Below, in pieces: positions 22,386-33,460 of a DNA stretch of 64,000 nt (position 1 is the first letter of the stretch; every line of letters begins with the position of its first letter). The stretch spans positions 186,001-250,000 of the forward strand of contig MU008198.1 of the NCBI GenBank assembly GCA_010909165.1, written 5' to 3'. This stretch comes from Anthoceros angustus (lineage: Eukaryota; Streptophyta; Anthocerotopsida; Anthocerotales; Anthocerotaceae). A program made the translations under genes and the position numbers. The notes below the pieces were generated by a model. The model ran no database searches, had not been told where the DNA came from, and worked only from the letters and a program-made list of their open reading frames with translations.

Positions 22386-23990
22386 TTCCAAACTCCTAAC
22401 ACAAACATGCAGCAGCACCAGCTTCTGCTTCTGCTCCGCGTCTACGAGTCCGCCGGATCGGACCCCGCCGGTTACTGGCGGCCCAGCTGCCGCCGGGAAC
22501 TCCACTTTAAGCGAATCCTGAGAAGGCCACCCGTCGATCGGCCATCCTTGCGCGCAATCATGTGGACAACAGCTGGCCTACGGGCTGTTATTAGTTTTGC
22601 TTGTCTAGTCGCAGGGAGCGGGTAGCCAGGGGAGGGAGGGCATCCTCGCCGCGGCATCGCCTCACCTTCCATTCGTCTCCTCCAGGTCAATGAAGGAAAG
22701 CTCTCCGGCTCGCCTGCCCGCCTACAACAACCAAAGTTTATGGCCCCTCAAAAATAACGCCCTCCGCCCCCTCCGTCGCCGTTCCGCCACGTTGCGAGGT
22801 ACGAGAGCATCATAACATACGTGTTTGCATTAATGCCAAACGTCCACCATACAAGTGATCGAAAGTGTTTCTCTCGTGCAGAAAACGACTGCAGTCACTA
22901 CATATTCCGGCGTGTCATTGGACGCCTCTTGCATACGCCGTATTTGTGTTTGAAAGATAGTGGAGTGTGAGCAATCTTGCGCGGTGGCCGCGTGACCCGA
23001 GGTGCGGCTCATGCGGTACGAGTACGGCCCGGGCGAGCGAGGCGGTAGTGCGTCGCGGTAGGAGCACGGCCTGGACGGGCGAGGCGGGAGGGCGCCAGGT
23101 GTAATTCATCGCCCACCCACTGACGCCTTGGCAAGTATTACTTGTCACCTTCATCCTCAACTAATTTACTATGTTTAGCTTCTAAGATGATGCTCAGGCT
23201 TTTGGTCTCAACTTTCTCACCAATGACATGTGATTTTGCAGCGGTCTAAGCATGGAGAGCATAACAAGACCTTTTTATGTCTAAAATATTTTTTCGATCG
23301 AAAATTACTTTAGAAATTGATCATGAAGTTTCAGATTTTGGTATGCTTTCGTGATGTTTGATAGAATTTTAACAATTATTCAGTCACAAAATGTGGAATG
23401 TGTGAGAATGTGCTAGATACCATTATGTTCAGTTGAGCGAGCTCTACAAGACCACATGTCTATCATGTTTTTTCGAGCTGGAACCACTTCAAAAATCGAC
23501 CATAAAGTTGCAGATTTTACACTTATTCGCAGTTGTTTTGTAAGAGAGTGGAAGGTGTGCACATTCAAGTTACATTTCTCTTGTGAGCATCTTAAATCAT
23601 AGTGAATTTGGAAACGTGGTGTAGCCTGCAGTTTGGAGATGATTAAGTATGTGGAAAGAGAGTGCTATTGTGGTAGGCAACTTGGCTACTCCCCGCGAGA
23701 ATAATAAGGCATGGCAACTAAAACTTCCTAGGAGTTCTTGGCCACTCAAATATGCTAGCGCTATGGCCCCTTACTCGCTTCCCACTTCCTATGCCCAACT
23801 CCTAGCTCACGACATCTCTTTCCTACAGTCAGACCTCCACCTCGCTTAAATGCGCCAAGACAAGATGGAATCAAGCTTGCTAGAAGCTGTCACTGTGTCA
23901 GGCTTGTTTCCGGAGGCTTGTTTCCGGTTGCCCTACTGAACCTAGCAGAGGCTCCGACTCCCACACCTCCCACGCACTCTGAATCTCTAG
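22386..23990. other. Intergenic region upstream of GT92 copy C
   Basis: No coding gene recognised. The first few hundred bases should be the promoter of copy C. A roughly 50-bp imperfect tandem repeat (gcggta.gag.acggcc..g.cgggcgaggcggg) lies near 23005-23092. A diverged duplication sharing catgaagtt.cagatttt phrases lies near 23240-23345 and 23435-23520. Confidence 0.45.
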
Positions 23991-24357
23991 CGTGCAAGTT
24001 GGCACCGCCTAGTCGTTGCTTGAGAGGCTGACACTCGGGGCCGAAACCTGCAAGCTACATCATGTCTGATCATGTCTTCATTTCTTGGCACATCTCCTAT
24101 GACAAGCCTGATGCCATGGTCTAATGCCACAAGTCCTCTAGAATTCGCTTTTCCCTCAACCATTGTCTTGCTTCCCAATACTCCTCTCTTTTGAAAAGGT
24201 CCTTGGCTGCCATTCCTCCTGGCCTTCCCTTCTCCCAACAAGCCACTTCTTTCACTTCTACCATGTTGTCTTCTACAAATGAAATCTTTCCCCCTAAACC
24301 TTCTCATCTTGTCAAACTCTCCAACACTGCTCCTTGCCACCCTTGGTTTGATAATGA

Positions 24358-25761
24358 ATGCAAACACCTTCGCTCTCACACCCAAAAGTGCCTCCGTGCT
24401 CTCAATATCCCATCCAAGTCCCATCATTTCCGTTGTATAAGGCAATTGTCAAGCCTTATAAGGCTCTCATTGCTTTCAAAAAGTCTGCTTTCTTTTCCTC
24501 CCAGCGTGATCGCCTCTTGAGGCTTCTCAAGGAATCCACTGGGGTGCTGCTTTTTAGAAGGAGTACGACTCTCAGCGAACCATCCTATTGCAAGCGTCTC
24601 CTAAACTTACCAACTATGTGTAAACTCTCTTCTTCTGCCGAACTTTTCTCCTATGCAGCTCCTTCTATTATTGCCCCTCCCTTAGGTGCTTTACTCAATG
24701 AGGCCTTAGTCCATGGATTTCTTGAGGCCTGGTGTTGGAATGGCATCCATTCCATCTTCAAGACAGGTGATCCACAGCTCCCGTCCAACTACAGGTATAT
24801 TATGGTCGAGTCCATCTTTGCCAAGATCTTTAGTTCCTGCTTGGAAATTCTCACTACTTCTTGGGCTGAGAATGCTGGCATTAGGGCAAGGGGCCAGGCT
24901 AGGTCTCGTCCGGAGCGAAATACTCAAGACAATCTTTTCACTCTCATTGCTACTATTCAGGAGGCAAAAAGGAGACGAAAGGATAACATACATGTTTATG
25001 TTTGTTTTGTTGACTTCAAGCGTGCTTTCGACTCTCTCTCCCGGGAGAAGCTCTTTGCCCGCCTCCATAGGTTGGGGATGCATGCTCATCTTTTACATGC
25101 TATTGAGATCCTCTATGGAAAGGTGAAGGCTAGGATCCGCACACCCTATGCTGCTTTTGATCTTCTAGATTTACTTTGCAATATGGGAGTGCGGCAAGGG
25201 GATCCATCTTCTCCTAACCTATTTGGCCTGTACATTGATGAGCTGGAGTCTTGGATTGCGGAGTCTGGAGATCATGTTTGCCTCCTCTCCTTCGTGCGTA
25301 TAGCTATTCTCTTGTATGCAGATGACATTGCCCTTTTGTCCCATTCTCCTGAGGGCCTTCAACAGCAACTAGCCACATTGTCCTGCTTCTGCATGGCAAG
25401 AGATTTGGAAGTGAACTTGAAGAAGACCAAGGTCATGTTTTTCAACCGACGGGATCCTGTCGAGCACAATCTGAAGTTCTTCTACAATGGTGAGCCTGTG
25501 GAGGTCGTTCGATCTTATGTCTACCTAGGTGGCACTCTCTATGGCCCGACACTCCAGTGGAAGCTCTCTGCCTCTGCTCGCATTGTCAAGGATATGGCAT
25601 TTGCATATGGGGTTCGGAGACAGTGCTCTAGGATGCACATCAAGGAAATCCCCACTCAGCAATGGCTCTTCAATACAGTTGTTGTTCCTTTGGCTATGTA
25701 TGCGGCCAAGTTTTGGGGACTCTATCTCTCCTCGATGATGCAAGGTGGAGGAGAGCCTTGA
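24358..25761 (+). pseudogene. LINE reverse transcriptase fragment
   Basis: 467-residue open frame. RT motifs in order: NTQDNLFTLIATIQEAK, the motif A region VCFVDFKRAFDSLSREKLF, the motif B region GVRQGDPSSPNLFGLYIDEL, the catalytic box LLYADDIALLS, then the thumb-side VNLKKTKVMFF and YVYLGG. The YADD aspartates and motif A Asp are intact, so this section alone would still encode an RT core. The frame starts in the EN-RT linker rather than at a true ATG and stops at the edge of the internal duplication. It is part of a broken element. Confidence 0.88.
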
Positions 25762-25774
25762 CGTAAGTCCCCCT

Positions 25775-26228
25775 TGCCACCTTTCTTGCAAAGTTTGCCA
25801 ATTTCCTGCTTGAACTTGAGGGTCTATTTCGCCTAACCAACTTCCTATATCGCCTTTACTCTTTAGAAGAAGCTCATTCTAATCATCCCAGCTCCACTCC
25901 ATCATACCTCCTTCTTGCATTCCAGTCATCCTGGAAGTTAGCCTCCTTAGGAAACAAGACCTGTTGGTATGCCCAGTCTTCTTCCTAGGCTCGAGAAGTT
26001 TGATTCGATTCGAGTCTTGCCACCTTTCTTGCAAAGTTTGCCAATTTCCTGCTTGAACTTGAGGGTCTATTTCGCCTAACCAACTTCCTATATCGCCTTT
26101 ACTCTTTAGAAGAAGCTCATTCTAATCATCCCAGCTCCACTCCATCATACCTCCTTCTTGCATTCCAATCATAAGTTAGCCTCCTTAGGAAACAAGACAC
26201 AGTATGCAGTCTTCTTCCTAGGCTCGAG
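25775..26228 (+). repeat. Internal direct duplication in the LINE
   Basis: About 215 bp beginning gccacctttcttgcaaag occurs at about 25778-25999 and again at about 26018-26232. The first 140 bp are nearly identical. After that the second copy lacks several short pieces (for example after cattcca.tcat and around acaagac). The duplication interrupts the 3' coding part of the element. Confidence 0.85.
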
Positions 26229-26233
26229 AAGTT

Positions 26234-26773
26234 TTGGATTACGAGAGTCTTCCCCACCCCTCTTCTTCTTCCCCTCCTCCGAATAAGTCCATCCGACTTG
26301 AACAGCAAACTACTTATTTGTCTTATACTTGGTCTCCTATCTCTCCCTTACCCACTAAGCTAAAAACTTACAAACAACTTTTTCGTATCCTCTCCAACTC
26401 TGGGAAACCAATGCTTCCTCTCTATCTTCGCATCCATGTGTCCTTCAAGCTTAGGATGATTATGGGTCATCTTCGGGTGGGGTCCCACCATCTCAGGGTT
26501 GAGACTGATAGATGGCTGCGTCCAAAGCCACCTAAGAAGACCCAAATATACAGGTTATGCAATGGGGATGTTGAGACTGAGGAACACTTTGTTTTCCTCT
26601 ATCCCATATATGAAGATATCAGGCATATATTTATGAATCTATTTACAATAGCTCGATCTTCACGCAGGGGTTTTTTCAATTTTCCTGACCCTATTATTGC
26701 AGGAGTATGCTTGAAACAAATGTGGGAAATGAGGACCACCCAAATTCAACTTCTCAATTTGCCGGATATTTGA
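26234..26773 (+). pseudogene. LINE C-terminal segment with Cys/His motif
   Basis: 179-residue frame. The portion from residue 58 onwards (KLKTYKQLFRI...) ends in IYRLCNGDVETEEHFVFLYPIY, the C-x-x-GD-x-E-x-E-H-F form found at the C-termini of many plant LINE polyproteins. The second Cys expected before the terminal Tyr reads as Leu-Tyr (FLYPIY), so the zinc site may be incomplete. It continues the reverse transcriptase reading after the internal duplication. Confidence 0.7.
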
Positions 26774-26833
26774 TCATGCTTCATAGCACTAGTCTCTAGG
26801 CTAGACTCAGAATAGCAGTTAATTTTTATGATA

Positions 26834-26898
26834 GTCTTTCTATATATCTGTCAGGTTAGTCCCATCATGGGACTAACCTGACAGATATACAGAAAGAC
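26834..26898. repeat. 65-bp near-perfect palindrome
   Basis: Arms 26834-26865 and 26867-26898 (32 bp each) are complementary with one mismatch and a single-base centre. Left arm begins GTCTTTCTATATATCTGTC and the right arm ends GACAGATATACAGAAAGAC. It lies about 60 bp after the last LINE frame and 40 bp before a (TTC)n run. It could form a cruciform in DNA or a long hairpin in RNA. Confidence 0.92.
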
Positions 26899-26959
26899 AT
26901 GATGACGGAAATCCGTCCTTAGTGGACTTAAATAAAATTCTTCTTCTTCTTCTTTTACA

Positions 26960-27735
26960 GCATCGTGTATGTTTATCTCGTTCATCTTGAATTGTCCAGG
27001 GTTGCAAATTCTAGCTTCCTTCACTTCCGACAACCGGTGCAATATTCTTCTACCAGCGGGATCGAAATCTACTAGCGATGTTGCCATCATTGGCATGGCA
27101 TAGCAAAAACAACGGCGGCATGAAAACAAAGTTGTGGTAGGCAAAAGAAAGGAGGAGGGCAGGCCTTGAAGACAGACCGATGAAGGAGGGGAGACGCATC
27201 ATGTGACCGCATTCTACTATTCCGCAAAGTCTACTATGAATATAAGTGGATTTGATTAAATCCAATATGCTAAGTATTTTACGGATACTTAAGTATTTAT
27301 TTTGTTTTATGATAGTTAAATATTACCTTAAAGAGTTATGGTTTTAGGCGCTCATTGGCCGAAATGTTTTTTTTAAGATGAAATTTTAACATGTATCAAA
27401 ATAATTTGAAGGTTTTCAACAAAAAAAAAAATTGTTTGAATTAAGCATTTTATATAGAATTACCTAATTTCTTAATGAACCTTTGTTTAATAAGCATGTA
27501 AACCTATATATAATTAGTTTATGTTTTAAGGTTTCTAAACTGTATTTATAAATGAAATTAATAAACTCTTCAAGAAACTCAACAAAGTGTTTAGATCTAT
27601 GTAAGATTTTATTGAGGTGAAAAAAACGATGGGAAAAGCCCATCCAGGAGGGGACAACCAAAGGGGACCAGGGGGTCGAGGTGAAGAGGAGCAACTGAGC
27701 TCCCTACCTAAAGTCACCCATCGCACTCCACAATG
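26960..27735. other. AT-rich spacer between two LINE relics
   Basis: No gene recognised. Strongly AT-rich with A and T runs between about 27280 and 27600. Short frames on minus have no family signature. Confidence 0.45.
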
Positions 27736-29480
27736 TCATATGCGTGAAGAATAAATGGCCCGCAAACCACGGAGGTAGAGGAAGATGCGTCACCTCACTG
27801 CCGCCGCCTTGTGGAGGATCGCTGAGAGCGCCTGCTGAAGGGCAATTGAAACCCGCTTGTCGGAAGTATGCTGTGAAGTACGAGAGGGACAGCCCGCCGT
27901 GTCTACGCCATGGTAAGCTTTGGCATAGGACTTGACAAATTTGTCAAAGTCCTCAGCCATTGCCCCATATGTTTCTAGTGCAAGCGGAAAAAAGAGGTGG
28001 CCCGCTTGCATCCTGCTATATTTGACCTTGAGAGCCGCCGCCCAAGCAGCCTCAACTCGACGGTTAGTGATGACCTGAGCGGAGATGGTGTCTCGTGTAG
28101 GATCGGTAACCACCACATCTGCCACCGAAACTTGGTCGCCACGGACAAGGTACAGGTCAGCCCTAATTGAACGACCTGTATGGAGAGTATACACCCGCTC
28201 CCTCCAGGCCATGACATCGCGGATGGCGTTGTGAGTGGCAATGCGATGACCCCCATGGGGACAATGAGCAAGGTGTACCCTAGAATCATCGAGGGCAGAG
28301 CCGCACTCGCAAGTAAGGAGCGAAGAAGCCACAAGCTGGAGCAGGCCAAGACGGAATCGCATCGCAGTAGTGAAGGTGGTTGGTGCGATGTGAAAACCCC
28401 TTATGCATGGGCGGGCCAGTAGCCAAGCACCTGCGCCCTTCCCAGAACAAGAGCGGAGCCGCGCCTTGTGGACTGGGATGGAGGGGTCTGAGGGCATCGG
28501 AAAGCCCGGCCGAGCCGGCTCGAGCGTAGATGCGCAACCCCTCGAAACCATCAATAAATGTCGAGAAAGGAGAGAAGTCCTTCCGAGCATCCACTAATAA
28601 CATGTCCCTAGCTTGCCTCAAGGACGTGTGGAGAGAGAAGGTTCCCTCCTCCACACGATACGAGATCCTCCGTAAAGGGCCCGCTATGGAGGACTGGCCA
28701 GGCAGGGCAAGAGGGCCCAACCGCCTGTGAAAGCCGGGAAGAGACCTCTAGCGAGAGTGCACTGTGCCTCAAATTGCATGTAGGACGCTTGCCGGGCCGA
28801 TCGCCCATAGGGTACTCAAAAGCCCCTGAGCCCAGGATATCCCCGAGAGTATCCATAATCTTCCTATCAAACCGCCGCAGCCGGGACAAAAGGGTCGGGG
28901 ACGGAGGTAGCATACGGATGAGGTAACCAGGGCACCTAGCAAAACAGGAGGAAAGAATTCCAAAGGCCACCTGTGTATTCTCCAGCAAAGGGAGGTCCTT
29001 GACATGGGAGAGGTCCTCTGCGAGAGCCTAGTCCAGGAAGCACCCGATGAAGTCAGGGGAACCGAAGGGGACCCCTAGAATCCGTAGTCCCAAAGCCGGA
29101 GCAATCTCCCCAGTGGGAAACTGCAAAGTAGGTAGAATCCCGACGAGACCGACGCACTTGGATGCCTTGACCTTCAAGCCCACCAAAGAAAGCTCATGAG
29201 AGAAAGCTCAAAGGCCTCCTTGACTTTGTCCCTGTGCCCGAGGATGTGAGAGTCGCGCCAGCAAGGGAAGACACACATACCGAGAAGGCGGCCTAGATAG
29301 AGCCCTATAGTGAGCAATGGCGAAGAGAGCACCGCCTGTGGGGTCGCCTTGCTCGGTATCCGATTTATTCCAAGACAGTAGACAAGAACTCAAGAGACGT
29401 TCTTGTGCTTGTAGTAGAGGTTGGAGGACCTCCCGTAGAAGCACCGGACAAAAGGTATAATGCTCCCCAAGACGCTGCCA
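27735..29480 (-). mobile_element. RLE-type LINE (R2-group-like), 3' half
   Basis: Minus strand, continuing from 36142-37709 across the inserted copia element. In reading order: RT motif B remnant EQGDPTGGALFAIAHYRAL (near 29350-29290), a catalytic-box position that no longer reads YxDD, thumb residues GLKVKASKCVGLVG and LGVPFGSPDFIGCFL, RRFDRKIMDTLGDILG, then a C-terminal CECGSALDDSRVHLAHCPHGG zinc motif and a PD-(D/E)xK-like segment RADLYLVRGD..VADVVVTDP. The last two are the hallmark of LINEs with a restriction-like endonuclease. Frames switch at least three times, so the copy is dead. Confidence 0.75.
27790..28590 (-). pseudogene. RLE-LINE C-terminal CCHC and restriction-like endonuclease domain
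   Basis: Longest intact frame of the element (266 residues, no true start). Around residues 90-120 it has C-x-C then H-x3-C-P-x-GG-H spacing. At about 150-175 come GRSIRADLYLVRGD and SVADVVVTDPTRDT, fitting the catalytic core of PD-(D/E)xK nucleases. HLFFPLALETYGAMAEDFDKFVK near 215-240 resembles a conserved tail seen in related elements. The upstream overlap with 28286-28720 shows a frameshift. Confidence 0.72.
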
Positions 29481-29670
29481 GTTAGAAGTACAGACCGCGT
29501 TGGTTATGGTTACCTTAGCTAAACCCAGCGTGGTCATACCCTTTGGTATCTAGTACCGAAGAGGTACAACTCTTCAGACACAGGCTATAAAAGCCCACCT
29601 CTTGTAATCAATTGTATCAATTAGTAAAGCACTATCTTTGATCAAACGCTTCCGCAAAGCACCTCAAAGT
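29481..29670 (+). repeat. 5' LTR of the copia element
   Basis: About 190 bp, matching 35964-36140 with several 1-8 base indels. Shared blocks are cgcgttggttatggttacc, ggtatctagt, gaggtacaactcttc, and ctataaaagcccacctcttg followed by a run ending in cacctcaaagt. TATA-like tataaaa lies at 29586-29592. Confidence 0.9.
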
Positions 29671-29682
29671 TGGTATCAGAGC
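29671..29682 (+). other. Primer binding site (tRNA-iMet)
   Basis: TGGTATCAGAGC immediately follows the 5' LTR. This is the classic plant copia primer site complementary to the 3' end of initiator methionine tRNA. Confidence 0.92.
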
Positions 29683-31679
29683 AAGGTTCTCTAAGCATTT
29701 TCTAAAATGCATTTCGACGTTGTTCTATCCTGTTGTGTTTTGTAATACTATAATTAAATGCGTTATTTAAGTTATAGTTTTTTATCAAAACTTCAAATTC
29801 CCAAACTGCTTTTAATTATGTTTGGCTATGAATTTTACTATCCTCTTCTTCATCTAGTGATTTGGATGTCTCTCTTTTCATAAATGCTTCTTAGCACTCT
29901 ATTTTGTTCATTCCCTCTTGAGCAACATTTGTTTGTACTTTTACCTCCTTTGGTGTGTCTTCTGCATCCTCACACAATGGCCAGAAGACACTCAAAGACT
30001 AACACTACTGCTAGAAGATCTCGGTATTATAACAACAGGTGTGGTCGTAACCACACCTCTCATTCTTCAAGGCGTGGTTTTACATTTAGGAACCTTCAAC
30101 AATTAGGATTAACAATTGCTGAAGTCCTGACGGTTTATCTATCGGAGAACAACCACCTCTCATCAACATCAACCTCGACAATTGGTTGCAATTCGCCTAA
30201 CAAAGACTCAAGCTTTCGAATATCTCATCTATCTAAAGGACACTGGTCAAACAGACTCACCTATTGCGTCATTGTGGGGATGTATCTAGCAGCCAACATC
30301 AATCATCATCTTTTCGGCAACATAGGAGCTCACCTCGATATACTCCAGCCACTCCAACTCACACTTCCTCTTCTTCACTATCTAAAAGGTCAGCTAAAGA
30401 TGATCGAACACCTACTAGCTTAAATAAGAAGAAGTGGTATTTATCATGTGGGCAATCCATGGAGAAGGTAGAAGTCCCTATCAACTGTTCTAATCTGAGC
30501 CCATTGGAAGATCACCAGTTATCTCAATTTGATCTGGATAGGATACCTTCTCATGTTTTCCCAGCAACATGTACTCGAAGTTAAGCAGATTTCTTTCAAT
30601 GATTGAAGGAAATCTCTTCTTTGCCTTCCTCGATTCGACCGAAGATGACACCCATCATTGAGATTACAGGAGGCGCTTCATTTCCAGTAGTCGCCCCCTC
30701 ACAAGCTAATATCTCGTCAGATCTGCAGGTCTCTGGGGTTCCACCAAACGGATTATTGGCCAAAGATCGACAGTTGCGCCTCTGCGTTGCGGGCATAATG
30801 CCTCATCAAATCTGTTGCACCTGCACTTCAGCAACGGCGCAATCTCCTGGCGTCCAGATTCCTACATGCGTGATAGCTCCAACGTCCAAACAGACTGAGA
30901 TTTCTGCAGATCCTTCACGGGCATCCAAGACCAATCAGTTTCAGCTCCGGCCGGCGCCGGCTCAGATCTCTCACCAGCTAGATCGCCAGGTCAGGGCGCC
31001 CCTTCTGCATTTTGTGCGCCCCAGATTGGTGGAGAATCGCCCGATCGCGCGGGGTGCGATCCGGATCGCGAGGCGCTGGCGCGCGCTGTCGCCGAGCCGA
31101 ATCGGTGCCCGCCGCGAACTTAAATCGAGTTTCTTTGCGTTTTGGCCCCGAATGAAACTCGATTGGAGTTTCTTTCACGGGGTATGAAACGGCTCCCGTT
31201 CTTTTTGTCCGCCTTTGATATCACAGTTCCGGCACGCCGTGCCTCTGCGGGCGTGACTTTTGGTATCTCGCCAACTCCTTATAAATGGCGCTCGTTCTTA
31301 CACCTACTTGACGCCGGCAATCAAACAAGAGCCCTTGTCGCCACGCGCCCGGCGACGCCGCCAATCAACGCTATCTTTATGAGCAAGCAGGTGCTACTGC
31401 TCAAGAGCTGTTCCAGTTGGAGTGTCGACATCTTTGGGATCACCTTCACGACTTTCGAGTCGCAATCCGCTGCCAAGATTCGCCCTTTCAACTGTCTATG
31501 CCCCTAATGATCGTGGCATAATTCACTGGGCTATTTGACTTTAATCTTTGTTTTCATAATATTTCTGCTCATCAAGCTTTCTCATATAACTATATTAGAA
31601 GCCCTTTCGGCTGCAGTCATAACTTACAGTCGGTGTTCCTTCTTTTATATTATTATATTACAGCTTGATCATCAGAACC
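29683..31679 (+). other. Long leader of the copia element
   Basis: Two kilobases between primer site and gag. Several open stretches (for example 29884-30423, and 30603-31187 with a Pro/Arg-rich end) lack recognisable domains. A TATA-like tataaatggcgctcg occurs at about 31280. The segment may be a captured host fragment or the remains of a second insertion. Confidence 0.45.
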
Positions 31680-32255
31680 ATGGCATCGACGTCCTCTTCT
31701 TTGACGACGCCACCTACACCAATTATTAATTATATGAATGTCTCTTCTGAATTCAAAGAAAAAGACCGTTTTGACGGCACAAAGTTTGAGATATGGGCCA
31801 AGCGTATGCGTTCCATACTCAACACTCGTGACTTGCTTGGCATAGTGGATGGCACCATTCAACGGCTTGGTCCCTCGCTCTCGACTCTTGGGTCAAACAA
31901 GACAGCTTGCACTTCACATTCTTATTTCAGGCCTTGACGAAGTTACCCTACATCATACTGATGGGGCTACTACTGCTGCAGAGGCTTGGCGGCAGCTAGT
32001 AGATATTTTTCAATCTACCAATGTTATGACATTAGTAACAGTGCGTAACGAATTTTATTCTTTACGCATGCATAATAATGAGAGCATTGGTACTTATGTT
32101 GGGAAGTTTCGATATCTTCGGGCCCAGCTTGCTGCTTTAGGCACTCCCTTATCGGAATTTGAAGCTTGTGTCCAACTGCTGGCCTCCCTTCCCGCCAGCT
32201 ATCAAGCATTTGTGTCCTCTCAGAATGGCACTCGAGAGGCTCATCAGCGGTAAAG
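31680..32255 (+). pseudogene. Copia gag, frameshifted
   Basis: ATG at 31680. Residues FDGTKFEIWAKRMRSIL and DLLGIVDGTI fit the N-terminal gag (UBN2-like) region. The reading then moves frame to EVTLHHTDGATTAAEAWRQL, NEFYSLRMHNNESIGTYVGK and LPASYQAFV. At least one frame change near 31930 breaks it. Confidence 0.8.
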
Positions 32256-32589
32256 GCTCGCACACCCAACATTTCCATCTCCGAAATTGCGGCTCTCCTT
32301 CAAGAGGAGGCTTCCAGTTCAACGCCGCAGCATGGTGGTGAACGAGTTATGTTCGTTAGCAAAGGCAACGCGTCACCCCCGGCGGCGTCGTCCTCCTCCA
32401 CCGAGACGGCCCTTCACTGCGCCTTCTCGGCTCCTTCTCGCGGTCCTTCCTTCTCCAAGCTCGGTGGTTCCACCGCAAGCCGTACTTGCAATCGGTGCGA
32501 TTCGAGCCCGGAGCTGGCCGCGAAGAAAGCCGGTGAGCCTCGACGCCTTCCAAGTCGCCAATATGGCCTCGACCTCCAAGCGTAAACAG

Positions 32590-33460
32590 CCGACATTGCC
32601 CTCACGATGCTTGGTAGCTTTCGAATACAAGACCTCTTGGCTATTGGACTCACCGCTCGCATATATTTGCCGCCATCACCATATGTTTTCGATTATCTCC
32701 TCAAGATCAACGTTTTGTTCTTCTCGGCGATGACTCGGCCTTACTATTATGGCATCGCATCAAGTATTTTTACTCTTGAAGATGGTTCTCCCTTCTTTTA
32801 AGTGATGTGCTACATGTTATAAATGGCGAAGAATCTTATCTCCGTCCGCAACTTGGTGAAGGACGGTACTTTCAGCTAGAGTTTGGCAGAGGCGATTGCC
32901 TCCTCACAAGATCTGTTGCTCCTGGTCGCGTGGTTGCTAGAGGTCGTCCGCGGCATGACCTCTATGTCTTCTCCGCCGTACCAGTGATCACAGCTTCCTC
33001 GACCACAGCTCCCGCCATGGCCACTGCGGTCGACAGAGGGAGTTCTCGCAAAGGTGACTCCCTATTATGGCATTCTCGGCTTGGACATATTAATCATGAT
33101 AAGCTTTTAGAGATGTCTAGGCAGGATTTATTTAGGGATAAGCTACCACACTTTTCACAGACTCCTCCGTTATGTGAACCTTGTATATATGCTAAACAAC
33201 GTAGCTTCCCTATCCTTTTACTTGCCGGCTACTCATTGGAGTTGGTCCATGTTGATCTTTGTGGTCCACTCCCGTCCCTTCACTTGGCGATCGCACTTTA
33301 TGACTATTGTTGATGACTATAGTCGCTATACCTTTGCTATTCCGCTCAAGTTGAAGAGTGATTCCTTGCTCCTTTACTCCTTTTGTCACTATGGTCGAGC
33401 CGCAAACCGGTTGCAAGCTTGCATTAGATCGACAATGCGGAGAATTAAATAACCGCAATT
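32590..33460 (+). pseudogene. Copia protease remnant, GAG-pre-integrase and integrase start
   Basis: TSWLLDS near 32630 is the remains of the aspartic protease region before the H-x-C part (ICRHHHMF). LLWHSRLGHINHDKLLEMS and CEPCIYAKQRSFP at about 33060-33205 are the GAG-pre-integrase HHCC zinc site. ELVHVDLCGPL then VDDYSRYTFAIPLK give the first integrase DDE acid and its surroundings. The frame changes near 33300. Confidence 0.85.

Larger units (their letters stand above)
23990..26960 (+). mobile_element. Decayed LINE (non-LTR retrotransposon), plus strand
   Basis: Order on plus: a remnant of the endonuclease end and linker near 24060-24450 (SDHVFISWHISYDKP, then PWFDNECKHLRSHTQKC in another frame), a reverse transcriptase frame (24358-25761), an internal duplication, and a C-terminal Cys/His segment (26234-26773). 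A (TTC)n run near 26938-26955 may mark the 3' tail. Several frameshifts separate the parts, so the copy is inactive. The clade cannot be fixed by eye. Confidence 0.8.

Noticed and set aside
26834-26898. microRNA precursor
   Set aside because: Arms are almost perfectly paired with a one-base loop, unlike plant miRNA precursors; a LINE 3' structure or fold-back is more likely.
31849-32733. Independent genes in the copia gag region
   Set aside because: They are frame-shifted pieces of one gag-pol polyprotein in the expected order.
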